Assembly (NCBI GenBank): GCA_964242925.1 | Contig: CAXTBW010000003.1 | Coordinates: 14,500-78,499, forward strand | Source of the DNA: LMUY01 sp964242925 | Lineage (GTDB): Bacteria; Pseudomonadota; Alphaproteobacteria; Acetobacterales; Acetobacteraceae | DNA length: 64,000 bases | Direction: 5' to 3' | Shown: piece by piece, positions 24,308-32,550 of the stretch | How the letters are laid out: each line of letters opens with the position of its first letter | Numbering within the stretch: position 1 is the first letter of the stretch | Notes under the pieces: model-generated | What the model was told of the DNA's origin: nothing | Databases searched by the model: none | Seen by the model: only the letters and a program-made list of their open reading frames with translations | Program-made: the position numbers and the translations under genes

Positions 24308-24348
24308 GTGGCCCTCGCGATCAGGTACGGCTGGCAGCTGTTGGACAT
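24304..24348 (-). CDS. Possible 14-residue leader peptide before the amidohydrolase
   Basis: MSNSCQPYLIARAT is encoded with a strong GGGAGGA ribosome-binding site four bases before its ATG. Its TGA overlaps the GTG start of the amidohydrolase, so translation would be coupled. It could be a regulatory uORF or the true N-terminus separated by a single-base frameshift. Confidence 0.35.
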   Translation of the reverse strand: MSNSCQPYLIARAT

Positions 24349-24474
24349 CGATTCCTCCCGCGGAAAGCTTCGGGCGAGTGCGACCCGGCTGTCAATCAAG
24401 AGGTGGAACGAGGCGGGCGCGGTTGACGGTGGCGCCGCGAGAGCCTTTCTTGCGGTCTGGTGAGGGCTTAAGCC

Positions 24475-25866
24475 ATGACAAGCGACGTGTTCCACGTGGG
24501 CAACGGCGCCGGGTTCTCGGGCGATCGGGTCGATGCGCCCGGACCGGTCGTCGACACCCTGATCGCGTCGGGCCGCCCGGCCGCGTTCTTCCTCGAGGTG
24601 CTGGGCGAGCGCACCGTAGCGCTGGCGCAATTGGAGCGCCGGCGAGACCCGTCGCGCGGTTATGAACCGATGCTGGAGCGCCTGCTCGACCCGGTTCTCG
24701 CGCGCTGCGCCCGGCACGGCATAAGCATCCTGGGGAATTTCGGCGGCGCCAACCCGCCGGCGGCCGCGGCGTTGCTGGCGCGCATAGCGCTGCGGCACGG
24801 CTTGCCGGACCTGCGGATCGCCATCGTCGAGGGCGACGACGTGCGCGACAGTCTCGATCTATCGACTTTGGACGTGCATGAGGCCGATGCGACCATCGGT
24901 GGAGCGGGTATGGGATCGCTGGTGGCCGCCAATGCCTATCTCGGCGCGGCGCCGATGGTGGAGGCGCTGCGGCAAGGAGCGCAGGTCGTTGTGGCCGGCC
25001 GAGTGGCGGACCCGTCGCTGGCGTTGGCCCCGCTGATCCATCATTTCGGATGGGCGGAAGACGACTGGGACCGCTTGGCCGCGGGCACGATGGCCGGGCA
25101 CCTGCTGGAATGCGGCAGCCAGGTCACCGGCGGCGTCTACTACGACCCGGGGTTCAAGGACGTTCCCGACCCGGCCAATCTCGGCTTCCCGATCGCGGAA
25201 GTCGCGCGCGACGGCAGCCTGGTGATCACCAAGGCGGCGAACACCGGTGGCCTGGTCAACGAGCAGACGGTGAAGGAGCAGCTGCTCTACGAAATCCACG
25301 ACCCCGCGCATTACCTGACGCCGGACGTGCAGCTCGACGTCACCGGGGTCCGGGTGGCGCAGGTCGGTCCGAACCGGGTCGCGGTGTCCGGCGCGCGAGG
25401 GCGGGCGGCGCCGACGACGCTGAAGGTCACCGCGAGCTTTGACGCCAGCTTTCTTGGCGAAGGCGAGTTCTCGTTGGCGGGGCCGAACTGCCTAGCGCGC
25501 GCCCGGCTGGCGCGGGACGTGCTGCTGCAGCGGTTGCAGCAACGCGGCTTGGCGGTGCGCGCGCGGGTCGACCTGATCGGGGTGGCCAGCGTGCATGACG
25601 GAGATGGCGGCGCGCTGGCCTCGGCGTATCGCGGGCCGGAGCCGGAGGAGGTTCGGGTTCGCCTGGCGGCCGAAGGGACGGATCGGGACGACGTGGATCA
25701 AGCCGCGCGGGAGGTGCTGGCGATGCTGTGCTGCGGCCCTGCAGGCAGTTGCGGCGCGCGCTGGAGCGTCACCCCGCGTATCCGCACGCGGTCCTATCTC
25801 GCGCCGCGGGACCGGGTGACTGCGACCGTGCGGGTGGCGACGGCGCGGGCGTTGAGCAACCAATGA
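24475..25866 (+). CDS. AtuA-like (DUF1446) protein
   Basis: This is a 463-residue protein of the acyclic terpene utilisation AtuA family. Motifs include 'FHVGNGAGFSGDRVDAPGPV', 'ILGNFGGANPPAAAALLARI', 'TIGGAGMGSLVAANAYLGAA', 'VVAGRVADPSLALAPLIHHF' and 'GNLIL-less' C-terminal 'TNTGGLVNEQTV'-type segment (ANTGGLVNEQTVKEQLLYEI). AtuA relatives occur in branched-acyl-CoA catabolic clusters; the catalytic role is unresolved. GAGGG precedes the ATG by nine bases. The partner subunit gene overlaps its stop. Confidence 0.82.
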   Translation: MTSDVFHVGNGAGFSGDRVDAPGPVVDTLIASGRPAAFFLEVLGERTVALAQLERRRDPSRGYEPMLERLLDPVLARCARHGISILGNFGGANPPAAAALLARIALRHGLPDLRIAIVEGDDVRDSLDLSTLDVHEADATIGGAGMGSLVAANAYLGAAPMVEALRQGAQVVVAGRVADPSLALAPLIHHFGWAEDDWDRLAAGTMAGHLLECGSQVTGGVYYDPGFKDVPDPANLGFPIAEVARDGSLVITKAANTGGLVNEQTVKEQLLYEIHDPAHYLTPDVQLDVTGVRVAQVGPNRVAVSGARGRAAPTTLKVTASFDASFLGEGEFSLAGPNCLARARLARDVLLQRLQQRGLAVRARVDLIGVASVHDGDGGALASAYRGPEPEEVRVRLAAEGTDRDDVDQAAREVLAMLCCGPAGSCGARWSVTPRIRTRSYLAPRDRVTATVRVATARALSNQ

Positions 25867-26213
25867 CCGTCACCGTGCAGCTGCATCGCGTCGCGCACTC
25901 CCGCGCTGGCGACAAGGGCAACCGGGTGAACCTCAGCCTGATTCCTTACGACCCGGCGTTGTATGACTTGCTCGCGGAGCAGGTGACGGAGGCGCGTGTG
26001 CTGGGCCTGTTCCGCCACCGCGGCGCCACCCGCGTCGTGCGCTATGACTTGCCGCTGCTGCACGCGTTTAACTTCGTGGTGGACGACGTGCTGGAGGGGG
26101 GCGTGAACACCGCGCTCAATCTGGACGGCCATGGCAAGTCGCATTCGTTCCGTCTGCTTGCGATCGAGGTCGACGTGCCGCAGCAGGCGGTGCGCGGCGA
26201 GGCGCCGGATTGA
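25863..26213 (+). CDS. AtuA-associated C-terminal domain protein
   Basis: This 116-residue protein, from ATG at 25863, has 'LHRVAHSRAGDKGNRVNLSL' and 'LPLLHAFNFVVDDVLEGGVN', characteristic of the domain that forms the C-terminal part of longer AtuA proteins. Here the two parts are separate genes joined by an ATGA overlap, so they probably form one complex. No transport or CoA-ligase genes accompany them, so the pathway cannot be named. Confidence 0.8.
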   Translation: MTVTVQLHRVAHSRAGDKGNRVNLSLIPYDPALYDLLAEQVTEARVLGLFRHRGATRVVRYDLPLLHAFNFVVDDVLEGGVNTALNLDGHGKSHSFRLLAIEVDVPQQAVRGEAPD

Positions 26214-26686
26214 CGCAGGCGGTGTTTTCCCGCCGGACCACCGCAAGGCTCGACCAGGCCGACGCGGCCTGCGCCGGGCGTGGCGCACGGTTGACGGAGC
26301 TGCGGCGGCTGGTGCTGGGCCTGGTGCTGGACAGTCCGAAACCGGCCGGCGCGTATGAGCTGCTGGATCGGCTGCGTGGGCATCACGCCGGGTCGGCCCC
26401 GCCGACGGTGTATCGCGCGCTCGACTTCCTGTTGGAGCAGGGCCTGATCCACAAGGTCGAACGGCTGTCCGCATTCGTCGGCTGCGTGCATGGGACGGCG
26501 CCGCACAGCCATGCCGAGGTCGCGCACACGGTGCAGTTCCTGATCTGCACGCAATGCGGGCGGGTGGAGGAGCTGAGCGACCCGGCCATCGGCGAGGCGC
26601 TGCAGGGCGCCGCTTCGGGCAGCGGTTTCGTGATCCACGGCTCGACGGTGGAGGCGGTTGGCATCTGCGGCGCGTGCAGCCGGTAG
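26210..26686 (+). CDS. Fur-family regulator, Zur-like
   Basis: The 158-residue protein has the winged-helix region 'RLTELRRLVLGLVLDSPKPA' to 'APPTVYRALDFLLEQGLIHK' and metal-site residues in 'HSHAEVAHTVQFLICTQCGR', with a second CxxC pair at the end ('ICGACSR'). The N-terminal length and paired CxxC fit the zinc-responsive Zur branch. It starts with TTG in the stop of the previous gene. No znuABC genes are nearby, so targets lie elsewhere. Confidence 0.78.
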   Translation: MTQAVFSRRTTARLDQADAACAGRGARLTELRRLVLGLVLDSPKPAGAYELLDRLRGHHAGSAPPTVYRALDFLLEQGLIHKVERLSAFVGCVHGTAPHSHAEVAHTVQFLICTQCGRVEELSDPAIGEALQGAASGSGFVIHGSTVEAVGICGACSR

Positions 26687-26688
26687 GG

Positions 26689-27384
26689 ATGCGCGTGCAT
26701 CGCTTCGACACCGTCGCGTCCACCATGGACGAGGCGCGCCGGTTGGCTGCGGCCGGTTGGCCGCACGGGGTCGCCGCGGTGGCGCGGGTGCAGGCCGCCG
26801 GGCGCGGCCGCGGCGGGCGGGCCTGGGTGAGTCCGCCGGGCAATCTGCATGTCACGATGGTGCTGCGCCCCGGCGGCTCGGCGCGGCAGGCGCCGGAGTT
26901 GGGGTTCGTCGTGGCAGTGGCGGTGGCGGAGGCGGTCGATGCGCTGTTGGGGCCGGGCACGGCGCTGAAATGGCCGAACGACGTGATGCGCGACGGGGCC
27001 AAGCTGGCCGGCATCCTGCTGGAACGGCAAGATGACGGCGCCGTGCTGGCGGGGATCGGCGCGAACGTGGCGCATGCGCCGGTGGACATGCCTTACCCGG
27101 TCACCAGCTTGGCGTCGCTCGGCAGCGATGCCACTGCGGATGCGCTGCTGACCTTGCTGCTGGACAGGCTGGACGACGGCTGGGACGCCTGGCGCGCAAC
27201 CGGTTTTGCCCCGGTGCTGGAACGCTGGTTGGCGCGCGGGCCGGCGCTGGGGGCGGCGATGCAGGTGCGACTCGGGGCGGGGCAGGTGGTCGGCCGGTTT
27301 GCCGGGTTGACGCAGGACGGGGCGCTGCTGCTGGACACGGCGGACGGGCGGCGGTCGTTCGTGGCGGGAGATGTGTTGCAGTGA
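26689..27384 (+). CDS. birA: Biotin-[acetyl-CoA-carboxylase] ligase, class I BirA
   Basis: BirA biotinylates carrier proteins. The 231-residue enzyme has the biotinyl-AMP motif 'GRGRGGRAWVSPPGNLHVTM' and 'LKWPNDVMRDGAKLAGILLE', and the C-terminal SH3-like 'GRFAGLTQDGALLLDTADGR'. The N-terminal DNA-binding domain of bifunctional BirA is missing, so it should not be a repressor. It lies two bases after the Zur-like gene. Confidence 0.92.
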   Translation: MRVHRFDTVASTMDEARRLAAAGWPHGVAAVARVQAAGRGRGGRAWVSPPGNLHVTMVLRPGGSARQAPELGFVVAVAVAEAVDALLGPGTALKWPNDVMRDGAKLAGILLERQDDGAVLAGIGANVAHAPVDMPYPVTSLASLGSDATADALLTLLLDRLDDGWDAWRATGFAPVLERWLARGPALGAAMQVRLGAGQVVGRFAGLTQDGALLLDTADGRRSFVAGDVLQ

Positions 27385-27421
27385 GCTTGCATCACGCTTC
27401 CCCCGCCTTCAAAACGATGGG

Positions 27422-28192
27422 GTGTTGAAGCTTCGAGTCATTCCTTGCCTGGATGTGAAGGACGGCCGGGTCGTCAAGGGGGTCAACTTTGTCGCATTGC
27501 GCGACGCTGGGGACCCCGTGGAGCAGGCGGCCGTCTACGATGCGGCCGGCGCGGACGAGCTGACCTTCCTCGACATCACTGCAAGCCACGAAAACCGCGA
27601 CACGATCTACGACGTGGTGAGCCGGACCGCGGCGCGGGTGTTCCTGCCGTTGACGGTGGGCGGCGGCGTGCGGTCGACCGGCGACATGCGCAAGCTGCTG
27701 CTGGCGGGGGCGGACAAGTGCAGCATGAACTCGGCGGCGATTGCGCGGCCCGAACTGGTGGCGGAGGCGGCGGAGAAGTTCGGCAGCCAGTGCGTGGTGG
27801 TGGCGGTCGACGCGCGGGCCTCGGGCCCGGGGCGGTGGGAGGTGTTCACGCATGGCGGTCGGCAGGCGACGGGGCTGGATGCAGTCGATTGGTGCCGGCG
27901 GGCTGTGAGCCTGGGCGCGGGAGAGATCCTGCTGACCAGCATGGACCGTGACGGGACGGGACGCGGGTTCGATGGCGATCTGTTGCGCGCCGTGTGCGGC
28001 GCAATTCGCGCGCCGGTGGTGGCGAGCGGCGGGGTGGGAACGCTGCAGCACTTTGTCGAGGGCGCGCAGGCGGGGGCGACCGGGCTGCTGGCGGCGTCGG
28101 TGTTCCACTTCGGGACGTTCACCATCCCGCAGGTGAAGGCCGCGCTGCACGCGGCCGGGCTGCCCGTGCGACAGCAACGGGACTTCGCGTGA
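27422..28192 (+). CDS. hisF: Imidazole glycerol phosphate synthase cyclase subunit HisF
   Basis: HisF makes imidazole glycerol phosphate with ammonia from HisH. The 256-residue barrel has catalytic Asp residues in 'RVIPCLDVKDGRVVKGVNF' and 'VVVAVDARASGPGRWEVFTH', plus 'GEILLTSMDRDGTGRGFDGD' and the phosphate-binding 'APVVASGGVGTLQHF'. The start is GTG at 27422 (TTG at 27425 is possible). Only hisF and hisE of the pathway are here; hisH and hisA are absent. It is coupled to hisE (TGATG). Confidence 0.95.
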   Translation: MLKLRVIPCLDVKDGRVVKGVNFVALRDAGDPVEQAAVYDAAGADELTFLDITASHENRDTIYDVVSRTAARVFLPLTVGGGVRSTGDMRKLLLAGADKCSMNSAAIARPELVAEAAEKFGSQCVVVAVDARASGPGRWEVFTHGGRQATGLDAVDWCRRAVSLGAGEILLTSMDRDGTGRGFDGDLLRAVCGAIRAPVVASGGVGTLQHFVEGAQAGATGLLAASVFHFGTFTIPQVKAALHAAGLPVRQQRDFA

Positions 28193-28611
28193 TGGCGAAG
28201 AAGATCGTTCCGTCGAAGAAAGTCGCTGGGCCGAAGAAGCTCGTCAAAAGCGCTGTCGTGTCGCGGGCGGACGTGCTGAACCGGTTGTGGTCCGTGATTG
28301 TGCAGCGCCGGAAAGCAGACCCGGCTTCGAGTCACTCGGCGCGATTGCTGGGGCGGGGCCGGGCGAAGATCGCGCAGAAGTTCGGCGAGGAAGCGGTCGA
28401 GTGCCTGATCGAGGCGGCGCTCGGGAACCGCGACGCGCTGGTCGCCGAGAGCGCCGACGTGCTGTACCATCTGCTGGTGATGTGGGTCGCGGCCGACGTG
28501 AAACCGGATGCCGTGTGGGCGGAACTGGAGCGGCGCGAGGGCATTTCCGGCGTCGCCGAGAAAGCATCGCGCTCGCTGCCGGCGGTGAGCGGCACCCGCA
28601 AAATCCCCTGA
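28192..28611 (+). CDS. hisE: Phosphoribosyl-ATP pyrophosphatase HisE with basic extension
   Basis: HisE hydrolyses PR-ATP in histidine synthesis. The MazG-like core (~30-125) contains 'IAQKFGEEAVECLIEAALGN' and 'RDALVAESADVLYHLLVMWV', with the metal-binding Glu and Asp residues. At 139 residues it is about 30 longer than typical because of a Lys-rich N-terminus (MAKKIVPSKKVAGPKKLVKS). That tail may be flexible or may reflect an upstream start choice, though the ATG overlapping the hisF stop supports it. Confidence 0.9.
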   Translation: MAKKIVPSKKVAGPKKLVKSAVVSRADVLNRLWSVIVQRRKADPASSHSARLLGRGRAKIAQKFGEEAVECLIEAALGNRDALVAESADVLYHLLVMWVAADVKPDAVWAELERREGISGVAEKASRSLPAVSGTRKIP

Positions 28612-28624
28612 CGAGGAGTGGACG

Positions 28625-29014
28625 ATGCCAGTGAGCGGACTGGGGCCATACGACGACGCCAATATCTTCGCCCGGCTGCTGCGGGGGGAGATCCCCTCCA
28701 AGCGCGTCTACGAGGACGACTGGGCGGTGGCGTTCCATGACATTTCGCCGCAAGCGCCGGTGCATGTCCTGATTGTCCCGCGCGGCCGCTATGTGTCGCT
28801 GGCGGACTTCACCCGCGATGCGTCGGATGCGGAGGTGGCGGGGTTCCTCCGGGCGGTTGGAGCGGTGGCGCGTCAGTTGGGGCTTGAGGAGCCGGGTTAC
28901 CGCGCGCTGGCCAACATGGGCGGGCATGGCGGGCAGGAAGTGCCGCACTTCCACGTCCACTTGTTCGGCGGCCAGGCGCTATCTGGCCGGATGGTCATGC
29001 CGCGAGACGTCTGA
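28625..29014 (+). CDS. HIT-family nucleotide hydrolase
   Basis: This 129-residue histidine-triad protein has 'IFARLLRGEIPSKRVYEDDW', 'DISPQAPVHVLIVPRGRYVS' and the catalytic HFHVHLF in 'GQEVPHFHVHLFGGQALSGR'. It matches the HinT/PKCI-1 branch that hydrolyses purine nucleoside phosphoramidates and adenylates. It follows hisE by 13 bases, a common arrangement. Its stop codon is inside a perfect palindrome shared with gntK. Confidence 0.93.
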   Translation: MPVSGLGPYDDANIFARLLRGEIPSKRVYEDDWAVAFHDISPQAPVHVLIVPRGRYVSLADFTRDASDAEVAGFLRAVGAVARQLGLEEPGYRALANMGGHGGQEVPHFHVHLFGGQALSGRMVMPRDV

Positions 29015-29029
29015 CGCGCGTCAGACGTC
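29006..29029. terminator. Perfect 24-base palindrome across two convergent stop codons
   Basis: GACGTCTGACGC (29006-29017) is followed directly by its reverse complement (29018-29029). The palindrome contains the TGA stops of both the HIT gene and gntK, so both proteins end Asp-Val. It can act as a compact bidirectional terminator or cruciform. No T-run follows. Confidence 0.65.
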
Positions 29030-29521
29030 CAGGCGGCGGATCACCTCGGCCACGGTGCGCTCCACCGCCCCCCCGACATCGACCTCGATGACGTGCTCGT
29101 CCGGCCCGGGTTCCTCCAGGGTGGCAAGTTGGCTGTCGAGCAGGGTGGTGGGCATGTATTCGTGATGACGGCCCTGGACGTGCGCCTCCAGCGTGGCGCG
29201 ATCGCCGTGCAGGTAGACGATTTGCACGCCAGGTTTGCCGTTACCGATCCGGTCGCGGTACGCCCGCTTCAGCGCCGAACAAGTGATGACGCCGCTAGTC
29301 CCGGTGCGCAGCCGCGCGTCGACCCAGTCCGCGATGATGGCCAGCCAAGGCGCGCGGTCGGTGTCGTCCAGGGGATGGCCGGACGCCATCTTCGCCACGT
29401 TGGCCGGCGGGTGCAGCTTGTCGCCCTCCTGGAACATCCAGCCCAGTGCGCCCGCAAGCCGTTCGGCGACCGTTGTCTTGCCGGAGCCGGAAACGCCCAT
29501 GACGATCACGACCCGGCTCAC
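29021..29521 (-). CDS. gntK: Gluconokinase
   Basis: Gluconokinase phosphorylates gluconate to 6-phosphogluconate. The 166-residue P-loop kinase, from GTG at 29521, has 'VVIVMGVSGSGKTTVAERLA', 'FQEGDKLHPPANVAKMASGH', 'PLDDTDRAPWLAIIADWVDA' and 'CSALKRAYRDRI', all standard for the GntK family. It overlaps the rpiA stop (GTGA). Its product enters the pathway at Gnd, fitting the operon. Confidence 0.93.
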   Translation of the reverse strand: MSRVVIVMGVSGSGKTTVAERLAGALGWMFQEGDKLHPPANVAKMASGHPLDDTDRAPWLAIIADWVDARLRTGTSGVITCSALKRAYRDRIGNGKPGVQIVYLHGDRATLEAHVQGRHHEYMPTTLLDSQLATLEEPGPDEHVIEVDVGGAVERTVAEVIRRLDV

Positions 29522-30219
29522 GGCGCGCTCGTCGGGTTCAACACGCGCACCCCCGCCGGGTCGGCGACGTAGACGGCGGTCGTGCGGGCGATGAACAGCC
29601 CCGTCTCCACCACGCCGACAATAGCCTGCAACTGCCGGTCGAGCGCGGCCGGGTCGGGGATCGGAGGCATATGGCAATCCAGGATCAGGTTGCCGCCGTC
29701 GGTGCGGAAAGGAGCGCCGGCCAGGTCCTGACGCAATACCGGGCGTCCACCGAGCGCGGCGATGCGCGCGGCGGTGGCGCGCCAGCCGAACGGAGTCACT
29801 TCGACGGGGATAGGGGAGTTGGCGCCCAGACGATCCACCAACTTGCTGCCATCCACCACGATCAGGAGGCGATCGCTCGCCTGGGCGACCATCTTTTCCC
29901 GCAACAGCGCGCCGCCGAGACCTTTCACCAAGTCCAGCGACCCGGCGGCGACCGCGTCGGCGCCGTCGATGGTGAGGTCGAGCCGAGTGGCGCCGTCCAA
30001 TTCGATGAGCGGAATGCCGCCCTCGAGCGCCTGCTGGCCGCTGCGCTCGGACGTGGGGACGGCGGTGATGTTGAGACCGTCGCGCACGCGGGCGATCAGG
30101 CTGGCGATGGCCCAGGTTGCCGTCGACCCGGTGCCAAGGCCGACCGACATCCCGTCCTGCACCAGCGCCGCGGCGGCCTCGGCGGCCTGTCGCTTGAGCG
30201 CGGTTTGGGCGTCGCTCAT
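29518..30219 (-). CDS. rpiA: Ribose-5-phosphate isomerase A
   Basis: RpiA interconverts ribose-5-P and ribulose-5-P. The 233-residue protein has 'SVGLGTGSTATWAIASLIAR', 'AVPTSERSGQQAL', the catalytic Asp residues in 'LDLTIDGADAV' and the 'KGLGGALLREKMVA' segment with the conserved Lys and Glu. The usual DGADE reads DGADA here; the two catalytic Asp are kept. It overlaps pgl and gntK by four bases each. Confidence 0.94.
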   Translation of the reverse strand: MSDAQTALKRQAAEAAAALVQDGMSVGLGTGSTATWAIASLIARVRDGLNITAVPTSERSGQQALEGGIPLIELDGATRLDLTIDGADAVAAGSLDLVKGLGGALLREKMVAQASDRLLIVVDGSKLVDRLGANSPIPVEVTPFGWRATAARIAALGGRPVLRQDLAGAPFRTDGGNLILDCHMPPIPDPAALDRQLQAIVGVVETGLFIARTTAVYVADPAGVRVLNPTSAP

Positions 30220-30929
30220 TTAGCGGTGGCGGCGGTATCGGTGAACCATAGCAATTCGCCGACCGGGCGGACATGCGCGGCGGGGAGGGCCTCGTCGCCG
30301 GCTAGGACGCGGGCGAGGATGTCGCGCTTTCCCTCGCCGTTGGCGATGAACGCCACGACGCGGCTGCTGTCGAGCGCCGGGTAGGTGAGGGTAAGGCGCG
30401 GCTCCGGCTTGGCGCCGACGACGGCGGCAGTCCAGGCCATGCGTTCCTGCAAGGCGCCGACTCCGGGGAACAACGACGCAGTGTGGCCGTCCTCGCCGAG
30501 GCCTAGGAACATCACGTCGAACAGCGGGCGCGCCGGGTCGAGCGAGTCGCCGCCGTAGAACCGCTTCAGCGTGTCGGCGTAGTGCAGCGCGGCGTGTTCT
30601 GGGTCGCCTTCGGTCTGCCACGGATGGACTTGCGCCTCCGGGAGCGGCACGTGGGACAGCATCGCCTCGCGCGCCATGCGGTAGTTGCTATCCGGGTGGT
30701 CGTGCGGGACGAAACGCTCGTCGCCAAAGAATACGTGGGTGCGGTCCCACGGGAAGCGGCTGACGAACGGCTCTGCCGCAAGGAGGGTGTAAAGGGTTTT
30801 GGGCGTCGAGCCGCCGGACAGCGACCACGCGAAACGGCCCGGGGTGGCGAGCGCACGCTCGGTCACCCATTCGGCGACGCGGCGGGCGACGGCGGCGCCG
30901 TCCGGCTGAATGTCGAGGATAGGGCTCAT
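30216..30929 (-). CDS. pgl: 6-phosphogluconolactonase
   Basis: Pgl hydrolyses 6-phosphogluconolactone from Zwf. The 237-residue DevB-type protein has 'FAWSLSGGSTPKTLYTLLAA', 'HVFFGDERFVPHDHPDSNYR' and 'LFDVMFLGLGEDGHTASLFP', the canonical active-site motifs. It overlaps the first HAD gene and rpiA by four bases each. Six genes from zwf to gntK are contiguous and co-directional. Confidence 0.95.
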   Translation of the reverse strand: MSPILDIQPDGAAVARRVAEWVTERALATPGRFAWSLSGGSTPKTLYTLLAAEPFVSRFPWDRTHVFFGDERFVPHDHPDSNYRMAREAMLSHVPLPEAQVHPWQTEGDPEHAALHYADTLKRFYGGDSLDPARPLFDVMFLGLGEDGHTASLFPGVGALQERMAWTAAVVGAKPEPRLTLTYPALDSSRVVAFIANGEGKRDILARVLAGDEALPAAHVRPVGELLWFTDTAATAK

Positions 30930-31744
30930 GTTAGGAGGAACTTCTCGACGGCTTTGGCGAAACCTTCGTCGTCGTAGCTGTCGGTCACGGCGTCCGCCTC
31001 CTTCTGCACGGCCTCGCTGGCGTTGCCCATCGCGATGGCGAAGCCGCTCGGCTTGAACATGAGGACGTCATTCGGCTGGTCGCCGATGGTGACGATCTCG
31101 CCTGGCGCGATGTTCATGGTGCGCGCGAGATATGCGACCACGCCGCCCTTGTTCGCCTCGGGGTGGGTGACGTCCAGGTAGTACGGCTGGGACAAGGCCG
31201 CGGAGACTTTCTTGCCGAGCGCCTCGTGAACAGCCTTCACGCAGGCGCCGATCTTGTCGGCGTCGTCGCTCACGCCGACGATCTTGACTGCTTGCTTGAA
31301 GTGTTCCTCGGTGAACGCGTCGACCACGATGGGCGGGAACTGCACGGTGTGCTCCTCCCGCTCGCGGTGCGGGGCGTCCTTGTCGCGGAGCAGCCAGTCG
31401 TCGCCGGCGTAAACCCAGACATCCAGGCCGGCTTTCTCGATCAGCTCGGCCGTTTGTTTCGCCGCGGCCGGCTCGATGGTGCGGCTTTCGACGATCGAGA
31501 GGTCGCGTTTGACAAACAGGCCGCCGTTGAAGCCGGCGATGACGGTCGTGACGTTCAACGGGCCGAAGAGCATCTTCATGCCCTTTGGCGGCCGGCCGGA
31601 AGTCAGCGCGAACTGGATGCCTTTGGCGGCCAGGTCGCGCACCGCCGTCTGGGCGCGCTCGGTCAGCACCTTGTCCTTGGTGACGAGGGTCCCGTCGACG
31701 TCGGCGAGGAGGAGCTTGATGGTGTCGGGGCGAGGCCGGGCCAT
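30926..31744 (-). CDS. Cof-type HAD hydrolase 1
   Basis: This 272-residue HAD phosphatase has the nucleophile motif 'LLLADVDGTLVTKDKVLTER', 'FALTSGRPPKGMKMLFGPLN' and motif IV 'IVTIGDQPNDVLMFKPSGFA'. The C2B cap defines the Cof subfamily, which acts on sugar phosphates. It is paralogous to the next gene. The likely role is removing a sugar phosphate or a damaged metabolite tied to the pentose-phosphate operon; the substrate is not determinable from sequence. Confidence 0.88.
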   Translation of the reverse strand: MARPRPDTIKLLLADVDGTLVTKDKVLTERAQTAVRDLAAKGIQFALTSGRPPKGMKMLFGPLNVTTVIAGFNGGLFVKRDLSIVESRTIEPAAAKQTAELIEKAGLDVWVYAGDDWLLRDKDAPHREREEHTVQFPPIVVDAFTEEHFKQAVKIVGVSDDADKIGACVKAVHEALGKKVSAALSQPYYLDVTHPEANKGGVVAYLARTMNIAPGEIVTIGDQPNDVLMFKPSGFAIAMGNASEAVQKEADAVTDSYDDEGFAKAVEKFLLT

Positions 31745-31752
31745 GGTGTTTC

Positions 31753-32550
31753 CTAAGTCAGCACGAGGCGTTCGATCGCGTCCGCCCAGCCGTCTTGCTG
31801 GTTGCTGCCGGTGTGCTGCTTCGCCTCCGCGGCGACGGGAGGGGGCGCGTTGCCCATGGCGATGCTATGCCCGGCGACGCGGAACATCGGCACGTCGTTG
31901 GACTGGTCGCCGATGGCGCAGACGTCCGCGATGTCGATGCCGAACCACTTCGCGAGCGCGTTGCAGGCAGTGCCCTTGTCGGCCGACGGGTTGGTCACGT
32001 CGAGGTAGTACTTTTGGGAGCGATGGGCGTGCGCGGTGTGGCCGAGGAGGCCTTGCAACTCCGTCTCGCAGTCCGCCAGATGGTCGAACTTCGCGGAGGC
32101 GCCGACAATCTTGCCGCAACGGGCGATGAACGGCTCGAAATCGTCCACCACGGTGGGCTCGAAACGAACGGTCATGCGCTCCTTCGGGACGTAGTCGCCG
32201 GCGAGGTCCTTGATGATCCACTGGTTGTCGGCGAACAGCCAAGGGCTGACGCCGCGCTTGGCGAACAGGTCCAGGCTGGTGCGCACGGCGGCCTCCGGGA
32301 CGAACCGTTCCTCGATCACCGCGCCATCGGGCGCAAGGATGGCGCCGCCATTGAAACCGCCCAACGGCCCCGTGAGGCCGAGGTCCATGGTGAGAAACGC
32401 CATGCCGCGCGGCGGACGGCTGCTGACCAGGGCAAGGTGAATGCCGGCATCGCGCAGCCGGTGGGCGGCGGCGATGGTGGCCGGGGTCAACACCTTGTCG
32501 TCGGTGACCATGGTGCCGTCCACATCGGAGACGACGAGCTTGATCGCCAT
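31753..32550 (-). CDS. Cof-type HAD hydrolase 2
   Basis: From ATG at 32550 (TGATG junction with zwf) this protein has 265 residues: 'MAIKLVVSDVDGTMVTDDKV', 'LALVSSRPPRGMAFLTMDLG' and 'VCAIGDQSNDVPMFRVAGHS'. Its order of motifs matches the preceding HAD, eight bases away, so the pair is a tandem duplication with substantial divergence. The extra six codons to 32568 lie in zwf and are not needed. The substrate is unknown. Confidence 0.88.
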   Translation of the reverse strand: MAIKLVVSDVDGTMVTDDKVLTPATIAAAHRLRDAGIHLALVSSRPPRGMAFLTMDLGLTGPLGGFNGGAILAPDGAVIEERFVPEAAVRTSLDLFAKRGVSPWLFADNQWIIKDLAGDYVPKERMTVRFEPTVVDDFEPFIARCGKIVGASAKFDHLADCETELQGLLGHTAHAHRSQKYYLDVTNPSADKGTACNALAKWFGIDIADVCAIGDQSNDVPMFRVAGHSIAMGNAPPPVAAEAKQHTGSNQQDGWADAIERLVLT

